In this document: positions 35,047 through 47,248 of the stretch, one piece after another
Position numbering within the stretch: the stretch's first letter is position 1
How the letters are laid out: every line of letters starts with the position of its first letter
NCBI GenBank assembly: GCA_021234155.1
Contig: JAJEKV010000098.1
Coordinates: 3,214,806-3,278,805, forward strand
Direction of reading: 5' to 3'
DNA length: 64,000 nucleotides
Source of the DNA: Isoetes taiwanensis
Lineage: Eukaryota; Streptophyta; Lycopodiopsida; Isoetales; Isoetaceae
Position numbers and translations under genes: made by a program
Notes under the pieces: generated by a model
Told to the model about the DNA's origin: nothing
Database searches by the model: none
Seen by the model: only the letters and a program-made list of their open reading frames with translations

Positions 35047-36229
35047 GTGCTGTGAAAACAGAAAGATGGTGAAGCATCCAAAAAAGCAATGCCATATGCA
35101 CAGGGCTTATAACAAAACAGGATACAACACACAGGAAGGGAAAGTTGAATGCCTACTAGCGGAAACAAAGTTGCTCTTTGCATTTCTGATAACGATCTAC
35201 CTTGACCTGATGCAAAGAAAAAAGAATCTAAGGTTTGAATCTTGTTAGCACTTCCGTTTTTTCCTTCCAAGCAGCTCATTGAACCTCGTGATATAGCAAA
35301 ACTGTAATTTGCTAACTATTTCAATGTTCTTTTTATAAAAGCATACATTATTGCACTCTAATTTTGCTCCACCAGATAAGCCATCTAAAGTCATAACGCT
35401 AACTTATCCTCCCTATACACAGCAGTATGTGCCATTATCCACTTCACGATTTTTTACCATGTGCAAGATTTATAGGTAGTTTCATGTTCTGAATGAGGGA
35501 AAAGTTCTTGGATGGAATTCTTGTTTGTGGGAGATAATGATTATCATACGTTTCGAGGTCTCTGATCAAGAGTCACCAGTAGTTAAAAATGTCTTTTGGG
35601 CTTGGATCGACCCATCTTCATGTAATGTCTTATGTATTAAGTGCTAACTGTCCAACCGGTTTTTCTCATCAAATATCCTCCTTCATATATTGGCTGTGTT
35701 TCTGTTTTTGGAGGATACGGAGGCCACCAGCACTGAGGCTATTGTTTACAATTCTAACATGGGAAAAAGGGGAACGAAGAACGGACTAGTACATACCATT
35801 CTTCACTATAAACGACACCAATAACTAGTGGCAGAACAAAGACAAACCTTTTCAGCTTTGATCTGCTCACTTATAAACTCCGCAATTAGTTTTCTCCACA
35901 GTTAGTTTTCTGCAGTTTATGTATTCTGGCTAAATGATTCTTGCTATGTATTGTGTTGCATTACATCATAGCATCACCCAAGAACATCACACAAGACGTG
36001 CGGTCTGGGATATTAAGAAGAGTACAAAATCTTTACTCTATTAGAGGTATTTACTAATGGCACAACACAGAAGCTCCAAAGACATAATGTGTACAATGTC
36101 ACAAATATGATCATTTGGGTCAGTTAACAAAGTGTCACATGGGATAAATTGCTCCACCCTAAAGTGTCATCACTAGATGGCAAATTCTCCGTGAGATGTG
36201 TTCGAAGTGAATGTCTTGGTTCACAAGAT
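35047..36229. other. 3' flank of the rhodanese gene; no gene
   Basis: Likely 3' UTR and intergenic sequence. No recognisable coding region. Confidence 0.4.
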
Positions 36230-36750
36230 GAACCCTAGAGTCTTCGTGATCGTTTCCTCCGTGGCCAACGCGGTTGAAGCTTATTGAAACCGCTTCTTCT
36301 TGTGCTTAACATCTATGGCTTGCTTGGGCGTGGTTGTTCACTCTTTTCAAGTGTGTCTCTCACTAGCCGAGGAGATCCTACTTTGTACTTTATCCCCTGT
36401 TTGGCCTAACATGCGTAGGCGGGCATTTCATATTACTTCTAGTTGGATTTTATGGTCTATAAGTGAGGCGACGCTTTGTATTTTCCAAGATGCACAATCT
36501 CTCATCCGCCGGCTTCTTCGTAGTGTGCTCGCCAGAAGATCACTAAAGCTTATCGTTGCTCATCTCTAGCTGATGATAAAAAAGAGATAATTTAAGGTGA
36601 CGATTTACGGTGTTCTTCTTATGCATAGGACGGTGTTTGTGCCTAGTTAGGTCGTCGGCCCCTATCCACTAGGTTTTATTTAAATGCAGGCATTGTGTAT
36701 TGCACCTTTGTTCTTGTCAATAAAAAGAGTCTCACGTCCTTAAAAAACAA
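36230..36750 (+). mobile_element. 3' remnant of an L1-type LINE
   Basis: The frame at 36300-36569 contains VWPNMRRRAFHITSSWILWS followed by Ile-Ser-Glu-Ala-Thr and QSLIRRLLRSV. This is like the WxxWxxWxxRNxxIF C-terminal segment of plant L1 zf-RVT regions. The element then runs through GTTCTTGTCAATAAAAAG to a short A-run (TTAAAAAACAA) at about 36740-36750. Strongly 5' truncated. Confidence 0.6.
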
Positions 36751-37390
36751 GGTGATGCGACGAGGGGTTGCCTTTCTGCTTGCCAAAGTGTGTTTTCATG
36801 GTTTTTGTAGAATGTGGGTTTGTTCAGTTTGATCAATGCTTGAGTTGCTTGTTATGTATTATAGAGCTTAATAGATAATGTGTTTTGCATTGGTTGTATA
36901 TTCTTTGCAAAAGAGCATGTTGTGTGCGTGATATTTTGGAGACATCACACATGTTGTATAAGTCCGCAGTGAGCCGCAGCCTTTTGTATACATGCTGATC
37001 AAGTTCAACATAATTGAAATTTGAGAATGTACTTCCTAGCCTTCTCTTTGACTTCATGCTTTCACATCTTGGAAGATAAAGAGAATGCGCAAATTTTAGC
37101 TTGATGAGCTTCAAACACAAGGGAGATAGTGAAAGTGTCCTATGTGAGATGCACGGTTTCCATTGTATCGAATATGCCTATGTAGCCATCTTGTTGGCTT
37201 CAAGTTAGGAATAGGAGTTTTTAAACACTCTAAAGCACCAACTCTATTGGCAAGCGTTTCTAGAATTACCAAAATGTCATCTTTATAGGAAAATGTAATA
37301 AGCGGACTTCCGGTGGCTTCTCGATATGAGCGTAGAAACACCTTCTTTTTTGTAAGATGAAGCATAATAGTGTCCAATCTAAAACATCTC
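36751..37390. other. No gene recognised
   Basis: AT-rich. A minus-strand open frame at 37111-37473 overlaps the region but has no motif I recognise; it may be further decayed flank of the PPR pseudogene. Confidence 0.35.
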
Positions 37391-37809
37391 TCAAATAATG
37401 GTAGACTTAAGGTGAATAATCTTGCGATAAACCACCAAGGCGGAAGAACAATATGCAGATAGTGCATTTGCAAATGTGGACGTTATTTGGTTTGCATGAA
37501 TTCCACTCTCAGATCTGGTGATGAAATGCAAGGCGCATATCCAAAACCATGTTGAGCATAGGCTCCAATAATGGCATTCCATGAAACTATATCACGCTTT
37601 ACTCGTTTGATTAAAAATTTTGTCCTCGCACTTTCAAGACAACAAGAGGTGGCATACAAGTTAATAACTATATTTCCAATATTTATGCCCGACCCAAATC
37701 CACTTCTTATGATTTGAACATGTAAATGCTTTTCTTTTGTGAAGAAGATTGCTTGATTTGCAAGAGCATCTGTAGTGCGGACAAATGTTACATTATCGCA
37801 CCATATCAC
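37391..37809 (-). pseudogene. PPR (pentatricopeptide repeat) gene fragment
   Basis: The minus-strand translation contains KHLHVQIIRSGFGSGINIGN, then VINLYA, LESARTKF and RDIVSWNAIIGAYAQHGFG. These are hallmarks of plant PLS-class PPR repeats (organellar RNA-binding proteins, often editing factors). After GAYAQHGFG the frame changes, and a further repeat (ANQITSTFANALSA) lies in another frame at about 37440-37520. Only about two repeats are present, against more than ten in functional members. No start or C-terminal domain was found. Confidence 0.75.
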
Positions 37810-37839
37810 ATTGGAGTCAATTGTGTCAACCCAACATGG

Positions 37840-38214
37840 TTAAAAAATAGATGGAGCTAGAATGAAATCGATGTCTTTAGTATATCGATAAGAATCGCAG
37901 CATCGTAATGAAACTGATCTTTGCGTATTTCCAAGATACAATATATCATGATCTGATACACGAAACGGAAAGAAAGGATTAGCAACCAGATGAAACACAC
38001 TCACCAAATGAGAAAGTGGCTGGTCATATGTAAGCCAAAGCTTTGAATTGTCACCATGCGAAAGTTGGTTGACAAGATTGACAAACTCATTTTCAATATG
38101 TGGATCGGGAGCGTGATCCAAGAAGAACCATCTACATCCCAACCATGGCACATATAAAGTGAAAACTGAATCTCTTATTTTCCCAGCCGAGGTAAGCCAG
38201 AAATTACCTGACAT
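37840..38214 (-). other. Unrecognised minus-strand ORF, 124 codons
   Basis: An open frame with balanced, protein-like composition (VPWLGCRWFFLDHAPDPHIE, RVSDHDILYLGN, SLRCCDSYRY). I do not recognise a family. It lies directly upstream of the PPR fragment on the same strand. It may be an exon of a decayed gene or a transposon piece; it has no visible partner exons. Confidence 0.25.
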
Positions 38215-40511
38215 TGTCCTCTAAGTGGCATGCTTAATAAGGTGAATTCCTTTTGTAATGTTAAACGACCTACTATAATAATCAACTAAGGGACTTCTTG
38301 GATCTGTTGTATGTATCTCATTTTTCATGGTTTCGCTTACTTGGCATTATTATCTTTATATGAGTTCATGTATACATATGCGCAAGAAATTTCTGACAAT
38401 CCACTGATATCTCTTCATCTGCACAAGTTTCATGGAATTATAAATGGAATAGATCTGAAAATTTGGGATCTATTTGATGATCCATTCATCCCAGTAAGTA
38501 CATGATCTGGTCTTTTGTACCAGTTGAGCTGCAATCAATTTGATAATTAAGAAAAAAAAAGCTAACTCTTGGCCACAACCAATCTATGTATGCAAATATC
38601 AGAGCCTTTCTTTTGCATATCCAAATACCGAATATCATGGAATAGATTAAGTACTTCGAAACAATTATCAAAGCCTACGCTCCTGCATTCATGCAATGCA
38701 GAAAAGCTTTAATGTAGCTAGGTTTAAAGTCAAATAAGAGCATTTCTAAAGCTAAGATCCAAGTATGAATGGCATTCTAGCCCAAGTGGGATAGACATGT
38801 AGCCCCCTAAAAGTTTGAAATCCCTGGATAAATCATTTGAAAAACACAGAATATATACCATGCAATCATTTTAATCTGAAAAATAGCAAGAACCTGATTA
38901 ATAGCTGAGTTCTCGTCCTCATTTTGCGTAGACTTATAAGCATTTGCTACTGCTATAGAATGGCATACCAAATCCCTCCAAGCCTTTTGCATTGGCACTC
39001 TGCTGTAGAATCTCTAGCTGTAGATGAAAACGAAATGCTGCTCAAACGAACCGATCTTTTGATTTGAAAATAAGATAATAGACTTAAGGCAAAATACAGT
39101 AGCAAAACTGGGCATTTCCACCTTGAGGTTGAGCTCCTCCTTTTCTGGCATGCATCTAAATAGATTCATCTATGCAAATCTGGTTGCTGGTCTGGTAGAG
39201 CCTCAGGTTAGAGCTCGCAATGATCGAACCAAGTAAGAGCTTTGCCATGATCGGCCTTCCTACCACGGCAGCATGTCTTTGCTGAGCTGTAAGATCAATA
39301 AAAGTGCCATATCCTATATCCTGTTCCGGTTACAGAGGTAAGAAGAGCACCTACAAGCCTCACGCAATAACGAGCGTGACCGACAGTTTAAGGGCATTCG
39401 CAGGTTTGTAGCAGTTTTTAGAATATTCTGGGCATATACAAACATATCCTAGGAATATGCCAAAAACCCAACTGAGCAAGGGTTTGCCCCCCTAGGGGCA
39501 ACCCAAAAAAAACAAAGTCTCACATGTGAAAACATTGTTAGCTTTGATAAAGTAACATAAAAATCTTATTTGAAGTAACATTTTGATTGGTAATTGATTA
39601 AGTGTTTGTAGATTTGATAAAATAACATAAAAATCTTATTTGAAGTAACACTTTGATTGGTAAAATATTAGTTTATTGATTAAGTGTTTGTATTTTGTTT
39701 TTATGACCCTCTTTAAAAAAAAGCTTAATTTATATAAAACATTATATAACTTGCACTGATTCATATGTTACAATGGCAAATGGGAGGCTATTGATGAGGG
39801 ACTTGCGTTTATTATCAATTTGATAGCAAATAAAACAGTGGATCACACCACGCAAATCTAGTATGTTCCAACTTGTCATCTTTTATAAAAGAAATATATG
39901 TAGGTCTTATTTAAAGTAAAGTATATATGTCAAGTGTTACTTTATTGGTAAAGAGTGTGCTCTGTGAAATGGGCTAATAACTTTATGTTGGGGTAGTGAA
40001 GCATTTTAGATGCTAATAGATAGATAGAAAAGGGTACTTGTGTGTGTAATACCAAGACAGTTGAAAACTGCTCTTTGCATAAAAACACATTATTTTCACT
40101 AAAGTAAATTCCAAGGAGAAACATGAAGATAGCAAATACCTTTTCTCTGAAGATGATCTTCGCATGTCTTTCTATAAAGTTGAAAGTTCTATGCACTTTC
40201 CTGTGGCTGTAGTTAGGACTCCATTCATGCACTTAATTAAAGGTAGACAACACGATGATACTGAGGGGATAAGCAAGACATTTTTTCTATTGTGTAAAGG
40301 CAAGAAGTCAACTCAATTGCACTTAAGATGTTTGAGAAAACTACCTCACTTGTAGTTCCATGGGTGCAAGCCAGAAACATCTATAAATAAGAGCCCCTTA
40401 GAATCAGAACCTGCATTACAAAACTAATCCAAGCAGATGCTTGCTTTTGCCTAGAAGGAACCCAATATAGCACCCATTTAAGTTGATAATAATTTATAAT
40501 TCCTTTATGAT
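38215..40511. other. Intergenic, no gene
   Basis: No coding region recognised. It contains the tandem duplication at 39543-39691. Some polypyrimidine/AG sites are present, but there are no exons that I can support. Confidence 0.4.
39543..39691. repeat. Tandem duplication of about 70-79 bp
   Basis: Unit 1 is 39543-39612 and unit 2 is 39613-39691. Both hold AACATAAAAATCTTATTTGA and TTGATTAAGTGTTTGTA. Unit 2 has a short extra stretch (ATATTAGTTT). A weaker, more diverged copy may lie near 39900-39950. Confidence 0.85.
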
Positions 40512-40671
<160 letters not shown>

Positions 40672-43174
40672 AAAGACTAGACTAGACTAGAATCTAGAGA
40701 AGGAAATTCTAGCACAGACTAGAATAGTAGCTAAGGAAAGAAATTCAAAACTAGACAAGATCGGTTTCTAATGACATGTGCTAGTGCCAAACAATCTTTG
40801 AGTGCCTGAGTTAGCATTATGTCCATGCGTTTTGCATGTCCTATCTGCTTGTCATATAGATTGGATTTTAATCAATGGTAAATGTGAGCGCAGAAGCTAC
40901 TTAGCTATGTTCATAAAGCTCTTCAAAAATAATAATTGGTCTCCTTCTTGTGACCATATCATTATGTATCAAGTCTATGTTCCAAAGACGCATCAGACGG
41001 TAATGTGTTTTTATGACATGTTAAAGCATGGGAATGCATAGATTGGGGTGTGCAAAACCTTGGTAAAAAAATACCCTAAGAGGTTAATGCTAGGTATTAC
41101 TTGAATGGGCCTAATAGCGAAGTTTTTTCGATTCTTACATAAAGAAAACCGTTGAGAGATTGCTATAATAAGAAGAACAAGCCGATCCGATCACTCATGA
41201 TTCCCGCCTTGCCGTGCTGGTTCTTGATCTGAGCATGGACAAAGCAAGGGGAATTTAAAAAGCGAAGTTCCTGGTCAGGCATCCAATATGCATGCCGAGG
41301 CTTTCTCTTGCAAAACACTGCTTTAGGTTCTATTTCAGATCTCCAAAAGGCAAGATGGGCGGACCAAAGGGATCAAAGAACAATATCTGAAGCAAAATTG
41401 GGGTCCCGCCGCAGCCGCAGAATCCAAAAGGCAAGTAATTTGTCAAGCTCCCCGCAAAGTGCTTGAAGACTGGTGCAGAGGCCGATACAAGTGAGGAACT
41501 TAAATGGCATAGTGCTTCCTCGATACTTGTGTCACTCCGAAAATCCTAAGGTATTTTACAAGATTGACAAGTTGAGAACATCCAACGAAAGCAAAGAAAG
41601 TTTAATCTTAGCATGAGATTATACTTAGACTAAAAGTTGTGCTTTGATCTTTATGCATGATTTTAAGTTACTGTCATATTTTTCTAGGAATGGGATAGCA
41701 ACTGAAGGGTGGCCTATGACACCTGCCTTCCCACATAGATAAATTGGTTTTCTAACTCATTTTTTCTTGTGGACGGTGGCAGGTAAGAGGCGCTCTTCCC
41801 TGGTCAAATTTGATGGACAGGATGAAGTTTTTTGTGTTGAATAGATTCTAAGTAACCAGGTGTAGTGATGTCTATACATGATAATATTGTATGTCTTCTG
41901 GTTATTAAGCTTTCAAGGTAAATACAATCTCAACTTTTGCTTTTGATATAAAAGAAAGGAAAAAAATCTATACATGCATCAGAAGATTTGCCATTGTCTT
42001 GAATACTTGTTTTATTGTAATAAGGAGTAGATCTCTTTGCTTAAAAGCATTCAATACATTTTCTGATATTCCAGAAATCTAGACATTTGTTTGTTAATCT
42101 TGGCTACCTAGGAGACTAAGGCAAAAAGACATAGGTCTTAGACAAGGTTCTGGCCTATTGATTTACTAGTCTTGGTCAAGATTAGACTTATAAAGACTAG
42201 ATGCCAATCTATCTATTTTGCTTAGGAAATTTTTGCTAATCCAATCCAAGGATGGGTTTTAGTCAAAGATATCCAACAAATGTCTCATGATTTCTGAGTT
42301 CTTTTTCTAAAAGTGAAGAATTTATATTTTCAGATAGCATCTGGAAGCAAGAGCTGGGATAAAGACCTTGCCGCTTTAGGTATTCAACACTGACTTGTCA
42401 GATCCCAAACAAGGCTTTACGAGCAGTTTTATGTTGTTTTGGGGATAGCCAAGTGCATGAGTATATTGTCTGCAAGAAGCTCGAAGTCACCGAGAAGCGT
42501 GTACTCCAGTAAAGAGCATATCTTGGATTCAATCGCTGGTTAGCATTGCTCACCGCTGGCTATATGAAAGAACCGTGTGCTATTTTTGGGCTTCGATGAC
42601 ACTTACAATGGCATGTAAGAACTAATCATTCTCTAGAACAAAGAGAAGACTTTTTTAGCGAATGGCTTAAAAAGTAAATATCCGCTTTGAAGAAAGACAA
42701 ACAATGTCAAAGAAAAGCATGGCTTCTCCGGGTGATTATTCCTAAGAGAAACAACTTGTACCCCAAAGTTGGGAAACAAAGATTTTCAAGACTTCCCTAT
42801 CGGAGAGGCCTCTTAATGGCGGTAGAATGCAAATAACAATGCCGAGCCATTGCAGAGGAAGGAAGTGGTCATGCTAAACATGGTAAACGGCTCCCGTTTC
42901 TGCCCCGACAAATGATGTGGTGGAGGCACTGGCCAGGCAGTATGACCATGATATGTGGAGGTGCAAGAATCGGGAGTTATGGCCCCAATTAGTGAAGAAT
43001 CGGGGAGTACCTGGCAGATATTGACAAAGAACAAGTCAAGACTGTTAAGGATATTATGGAGGCGGGGATCATATCCTTGACAAGAATCTTTGTGGATTTG
43101 CCCTTTGGCACCAAAGTCTTTGAAAAAAGATTAGGATCTGTCCATATGGTTTATATGTAAACCAAAAGAATCAT
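40672..43174. other. Intergenic, no gene
   Basis: No recognised coding sequence. Several short open frames on both strands lack motifs. Confidence 0.35.
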
Positions 43175-43507
43175 ATGGCTGTGGGGAACATTAGAAGAGA
43201 TGATTACTTTGTGAGAAGGATGTGGAGGTCCTTCCGTAGGTACATAAAATGTGCATGTGATAAAAAGAAGTACAGAAAGGATGATGATATGGTGGTCTGC
43301 AAGGACAATATTACTTGGGTAGATCATGCAATATGGTATATCCTCAACAATCTTGATGTGGTGTTTCCATCCCTCTCTACAAAGGAAGCATTCTTGCACG
43401 TGGTTGGTCCGGCCGAAGTACGATTCGCAGCCAGACTTGCCATTATAGGATACATGCATTTCGTGGAGAACATGATTAACATAGCCATTGGATCACAAGT
43501 AGCTTGA
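43175..43507 (+). other. Unrecognised ORF, 110 codons
   Basis: Protein-like open frame rich in Arg, Asp and Tyr (RRDDYFVRRMWRSFRRYIKC), with VVFPSLSTKEAFLHVVG and a C-terminal stretch LAIIGYMHFVENMINIAIG. No family recognised. Its last 75 bases are part of a segment repeated at 44448-44543, so it probably belongs to a repeat family. Confidence 0.3.
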
Positions 43508-43532
43508 TAAGGAGTCCAACATACAAAACAAA
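43434..43532 (+). repeat. Direct repeat, copy 1 (partner at 44448-44543)
   Basis: The blocks GACTTGCCATTATAGGATAC, ACATGATTAACATAGCCATT and GCTTGATAAGGAGTCCAACA are shared with 44448-44543 in the same order, with a few substitutions and a small indel. The copies lie about 1 kb apart. Just after copy 1, at 43546-43562, is a GC-rich hairpin (GCCCGGC, GTT, GCCGGGC). Confidence 0.9.
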
Positions 43533-44447
43533 CTAGTAAACGTGTGCCCGGCGTTGCCGGGCTAATGTCGTGGCTTGTATTCTTACTTGGCATTTAACGT
43601 CTAGTTGTGCAACTTCCAATAACACTACACGTTGATGCTTGCAAGAATGGATACGATTCATCACTTGCATATTTATGATGACCCCAACATGATCCTATAT
43701 ATAAGTGTACTTCAAGGAAGTAAAAATCTCCTTCCAAAACAACAATGAGTTCCCCAAATAATCTGCACATGACATCACGTCACAAAGTGCTCTATCAACA
43801 ATCATAAAACCACCTGTTAAAATCTGTAAGCAATTTGAGTTACATAATGTAAAGGTTTCTCCATTACCTCTATCTTACCTCTATCTCTATTGAGATATCA
43901 CTCTAGGTATACTTCATGCTCATCAAAATGCCATTATCCAAAATGGGCCTAATCTTTCAAAACTATATGAACGAAGTGGCAAAATTACGGTAAATGCAAA
44001 AATGCTAGCTAAAAACATGTTTGCAAGAGTAAGCATGATGTGCTTTTCTAATTGTTTTTGTTGCTGGTTGAAGTTTTCTACTAAGAGTATCATCAATGTA
44101 TTAACTTTGCATTTAAAGGATGGATTTTAGTAGAGAAAACAATGTTGCGTAAGAACATGGGGGGGCGAATGTACCCGTTCCTTAAAGTGAAAATATGGGA
44201 AGCAGACCCAAAACCTGTGCTCAAGATCTCACATATGATCGCGTGACTAAATAGTGTATAATTCAAAAAGTTGTTGACCATGTCACAAATGCCAATATTT
44301 GTTGTGTGAACATTATTGTTTGAAATAAGTTAGCCCTTTCCAACATGACTACATATCATTGTGTGTTGTCCACTACAAAGAATTCCCTATGGCGAAAACT
44401 TATGTTACACAAAATGTTCTTAAACATACTCTCAATATTTGGTCATT

Positions 44448-44543
44448 GACTTGCCATTATAGGATACATGCATTTCAGGGAGAACATGATTAACATAGCC
44501 ATTGAATGCTAGCTTGATAAGGAGTCCAACATACAAAACAAAT
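44448..44543 (+). repeat. Direct repeat, copy 2
   Basis: Partner of 43434-43532. It lacks about six bases present in copy 1 (GGATCACAAGTAG there, GAATGCTAG here) and reads CAGGGAG where copy 1 has CGTGGAG. Confidence 0.9.
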
Positions 44544-45892
44544 TTGGGAATAACAAGAATGGTGCAGATTGTCGGTTATGGTAAAACCCCGATCCTAATG
44601 GCTCCTCTCTCACAAGAAGGTCTAACAAGAACTTCACCCTCTCGCCAAGAAGGAAAATGACTCGGATCGAGCTGATTAATGTCAAGACTTTCTTTTCCCC
44701 TGGTTGGTCGATGCAACCCGGTAATAGCCATGCGCATTAACATCTACCGAATGTGGTAAAACAAAAAGAAACATTGGGGAATGCTCTGTTAACAAGAGTG
44801 CATGCCGCTATGAAAAGGACATCGTGCCTCGCCATCTTGACCTTTGAAGAGATCTCCATTTCCTTTGTGTTAGACAAACGTTGCATCATTTGCATATTAT
44901 TGTTGTTTATTGGGAAAGGCTCACTTTTGGGGCTACTTCTATGTACTGTCATCTTTGAATGCAATATAACTTAGTCTGGTTTTTATTAAACTGTTGGCAA
45001 TATATCTCAGTATCGTTTGTATTATATTAATGGCACTTACAAGTCTGTATCTAAAAAACAAGTGTTTATTTATGATACTTTCGGTGTGGAAGCCTTCAAG
45101 GTTATCAAATTTCTGCAAAAGCAAAGTAATCGAATAATCAATATTGGAAAATCTGTCAGTGGAAAAAAGAAAAAGATTGTTCATCCGACGTTTCAATCAC
45201 AGTTTATGAATGCTTTTCATATAGAAAGCATTTTTCGGGAAGAAGTGGCTCCCCATTTGGGGAATATGGGATAACCATAATGCAAGAAACAAGCTTTTGG
45301 TCGAGTTATAAAGAAAAAACTGTTCGACTTCCTTTACAAACCATTCTGCTTTTGCCGGAGAAAAGGAGCTAAAGTGTCCATGCGTAAAACATGCATTTAA
45401 GACAATTTATTAATGAGGAAGAAGGACATGTACTTACCATGGATTTGGCCATTGTTAAAAAACAGAATTTGAGAAAGATGCTCAAGAATCAATCACATCC
45501 CGCCGTAAGATGGGACAAAAAGGAATGTATCCAAAGGGCCTTGGATGGACCGAGGCGCTTTTATTTGTGCAATGCATTCTCGTGATCCTTATTTGGAGCC
45601 ACACACAATCAATGATATTACTAACTCTCTCTCTAAAGAGACTAGTAAGAGACTTGGAAGTATACATTCAAAGTCCCAAAGGGGCATACAACTACTATAT
45701 ACTCGTATGATGGGGTAGAAGCATGAAAGGGTGGGCAAAAAAGTGCCCGTATTTTACATTTACAAATTCAAATGTAAGGAAATCCCTCCCCCAGAAATTA
45801 TTATTCTTGAATGAATCATTAATAGGGCAAATAATTTTGAACTCTCCTCCGCCTGCCTGCTCAACCTTCCTCCCGCCAACCTCCATAGCCGA
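44544..45892. other. No gene recognised
   Basis: Contains moderately long open frames (45017-45274, 45391-45585) with Lys-rich, protein-like composition but no recognisable family. They may be remnants of one decayed coding element. Confidence 0.3.
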
Positions 45893-46000
45893 AAAGCTTG
45901 ACATCCATATTCGAACCTCCATAGTAGTAAAGCTTGACATCCATATTCTAACCTCCATAAATTTAAAGCTTGACATCCATATTCGAACCGCCATAGCCAA
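45893..46000. repeat. 36-bp tandem repeat, three copies
   Basis: Units start at 45893, 45929 and 45965. Each has AAAGCTTGACATCCATATTC followed by TAACC/GAACC and CTCCATA. A partial fourth unit (AAAAGCTTGCAT) starts near 46019. Confidence 0.95.
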
Positions 46001-46258
46001 GATCAGACCTCCATAGCCAAAAGCTTGCATTTTCGAGAGCCAAGCACCGTGGAAGAGATCATGACGGCAAATTTTGGAACAAAGACATCTCCAAGGAAAT
46101 CTCCTCGCAACAAACCTCAGAAGCCCATGCCAAGGTCCCCACTAGAACCGCCGCCCAAAACTCAAGAGTGGGTCTTCTTCGATCGGGAGGTCTTGTCACC
46201 GAAGTTTGAAGGGGTAAGCATCAAAATTTTAGGAGCAACAATTTTGATAGCATGTTTC

Positions 46259-46315
46259 CGTGGCTAGTGCAAATAGTGTGATGTTTGGGGTTCAAGCCCC
46301 CGCCGTTAGGGGGTT
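46259..46315 (+). repeat. tRNA-derived SINE-like head
   Basis: GTGGCTAGTGCAAATAGTG is A-box-like, and GGGGTTCAAGCCCCCGCC (B box GGTTCAAGCCC at about 46289-46299) is a good pol III B box. The rest of the unit is not defined. Confidence 0.45.
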
Positions 46316-47153
46316 ATCAAGAGTGCGTGATTAAGCCCCGTTGATGGCGATTTTTTCCGTCGTATGAGCAATTTTTTTGTAGGAGGGACATTGCAAATCA
46401 TCACATTCCATTGTATTTTGCCCGAGCATATGCACTTCATTACAAAGGAGTAAGCATTGATTGGGATGAGGTGAAAGCAAATGTGGTAAAAATTAAGGAC
46501 GCATTAATCGCAAAATCCGCTATTTTATTTTAAATTTTTAATGAAGATTTGACAGATTAGTAGGATCAATTTCAGATTTTTAGAGATACAATCGCCCATA
46601 TAAAATTTTTTATCATGTGAAAAGGGGAAATCGCCTAAGTCATGATTCCTTTATGGGCATTGTAAAAAGGGATTAGCCCATTTTTATTTTTGGAACATAT
46701 AAGTTAAAAGGGAATAGCCCAAAATTTTTAGATTCATGGGTGATAACCCACCCCAAGCTATCACCATTATCCAAAATTTGATTTAGGGCATTTCAATTTA
46801 GGGTTCAATCCTGTATTTTCATCTCCACCGTGAGATGGGTCAATCGTATTTTCGCCTCAATCTGGGAGATGGCCAATTTGTTGCGTGGAATCGATACCGA
46901 AGTTTAGTCTCCCAATGTGGGCTGGTTTGTTGCAGAAATAGAGATCCGAAGCAAATTTTTCAGAGCGTAAGAGCACCGAGCTTGTTGTAGCACCGCTCAT
47001 GATGTTTGAATCATTTTGAGGCTCTTTGTGGGCTTCCCTTTAAAACCCAAGCAAAGAAAGGTTTCTATTTTTTTGAATGTTAACTGTTAAGCCTCCAAGC
47101 TTTTAAACCGATTGTTGTAGGCTCTGATGTTCTCGCCTCAGAAGTTATGAATA

Positions 47154-47248
47154 GTTTAGCTTTAAAGTTCTTTAGCTAATCAAGGTGTAGCACATTTCAA
47201 AGTTTAGCTTAAAGTTCTTTAGTCGATCAAGGTGTAGCACATTTCAAA
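47154..47248. repeat. 47-48 bp tandem duplication
   Basis: Units 47154-47201 and 47202-47248 share GTTTAGCTT, AAAGTTCTTTAG and ATCAAGGTGTAGCACATTTC. Confidence 0.9.
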
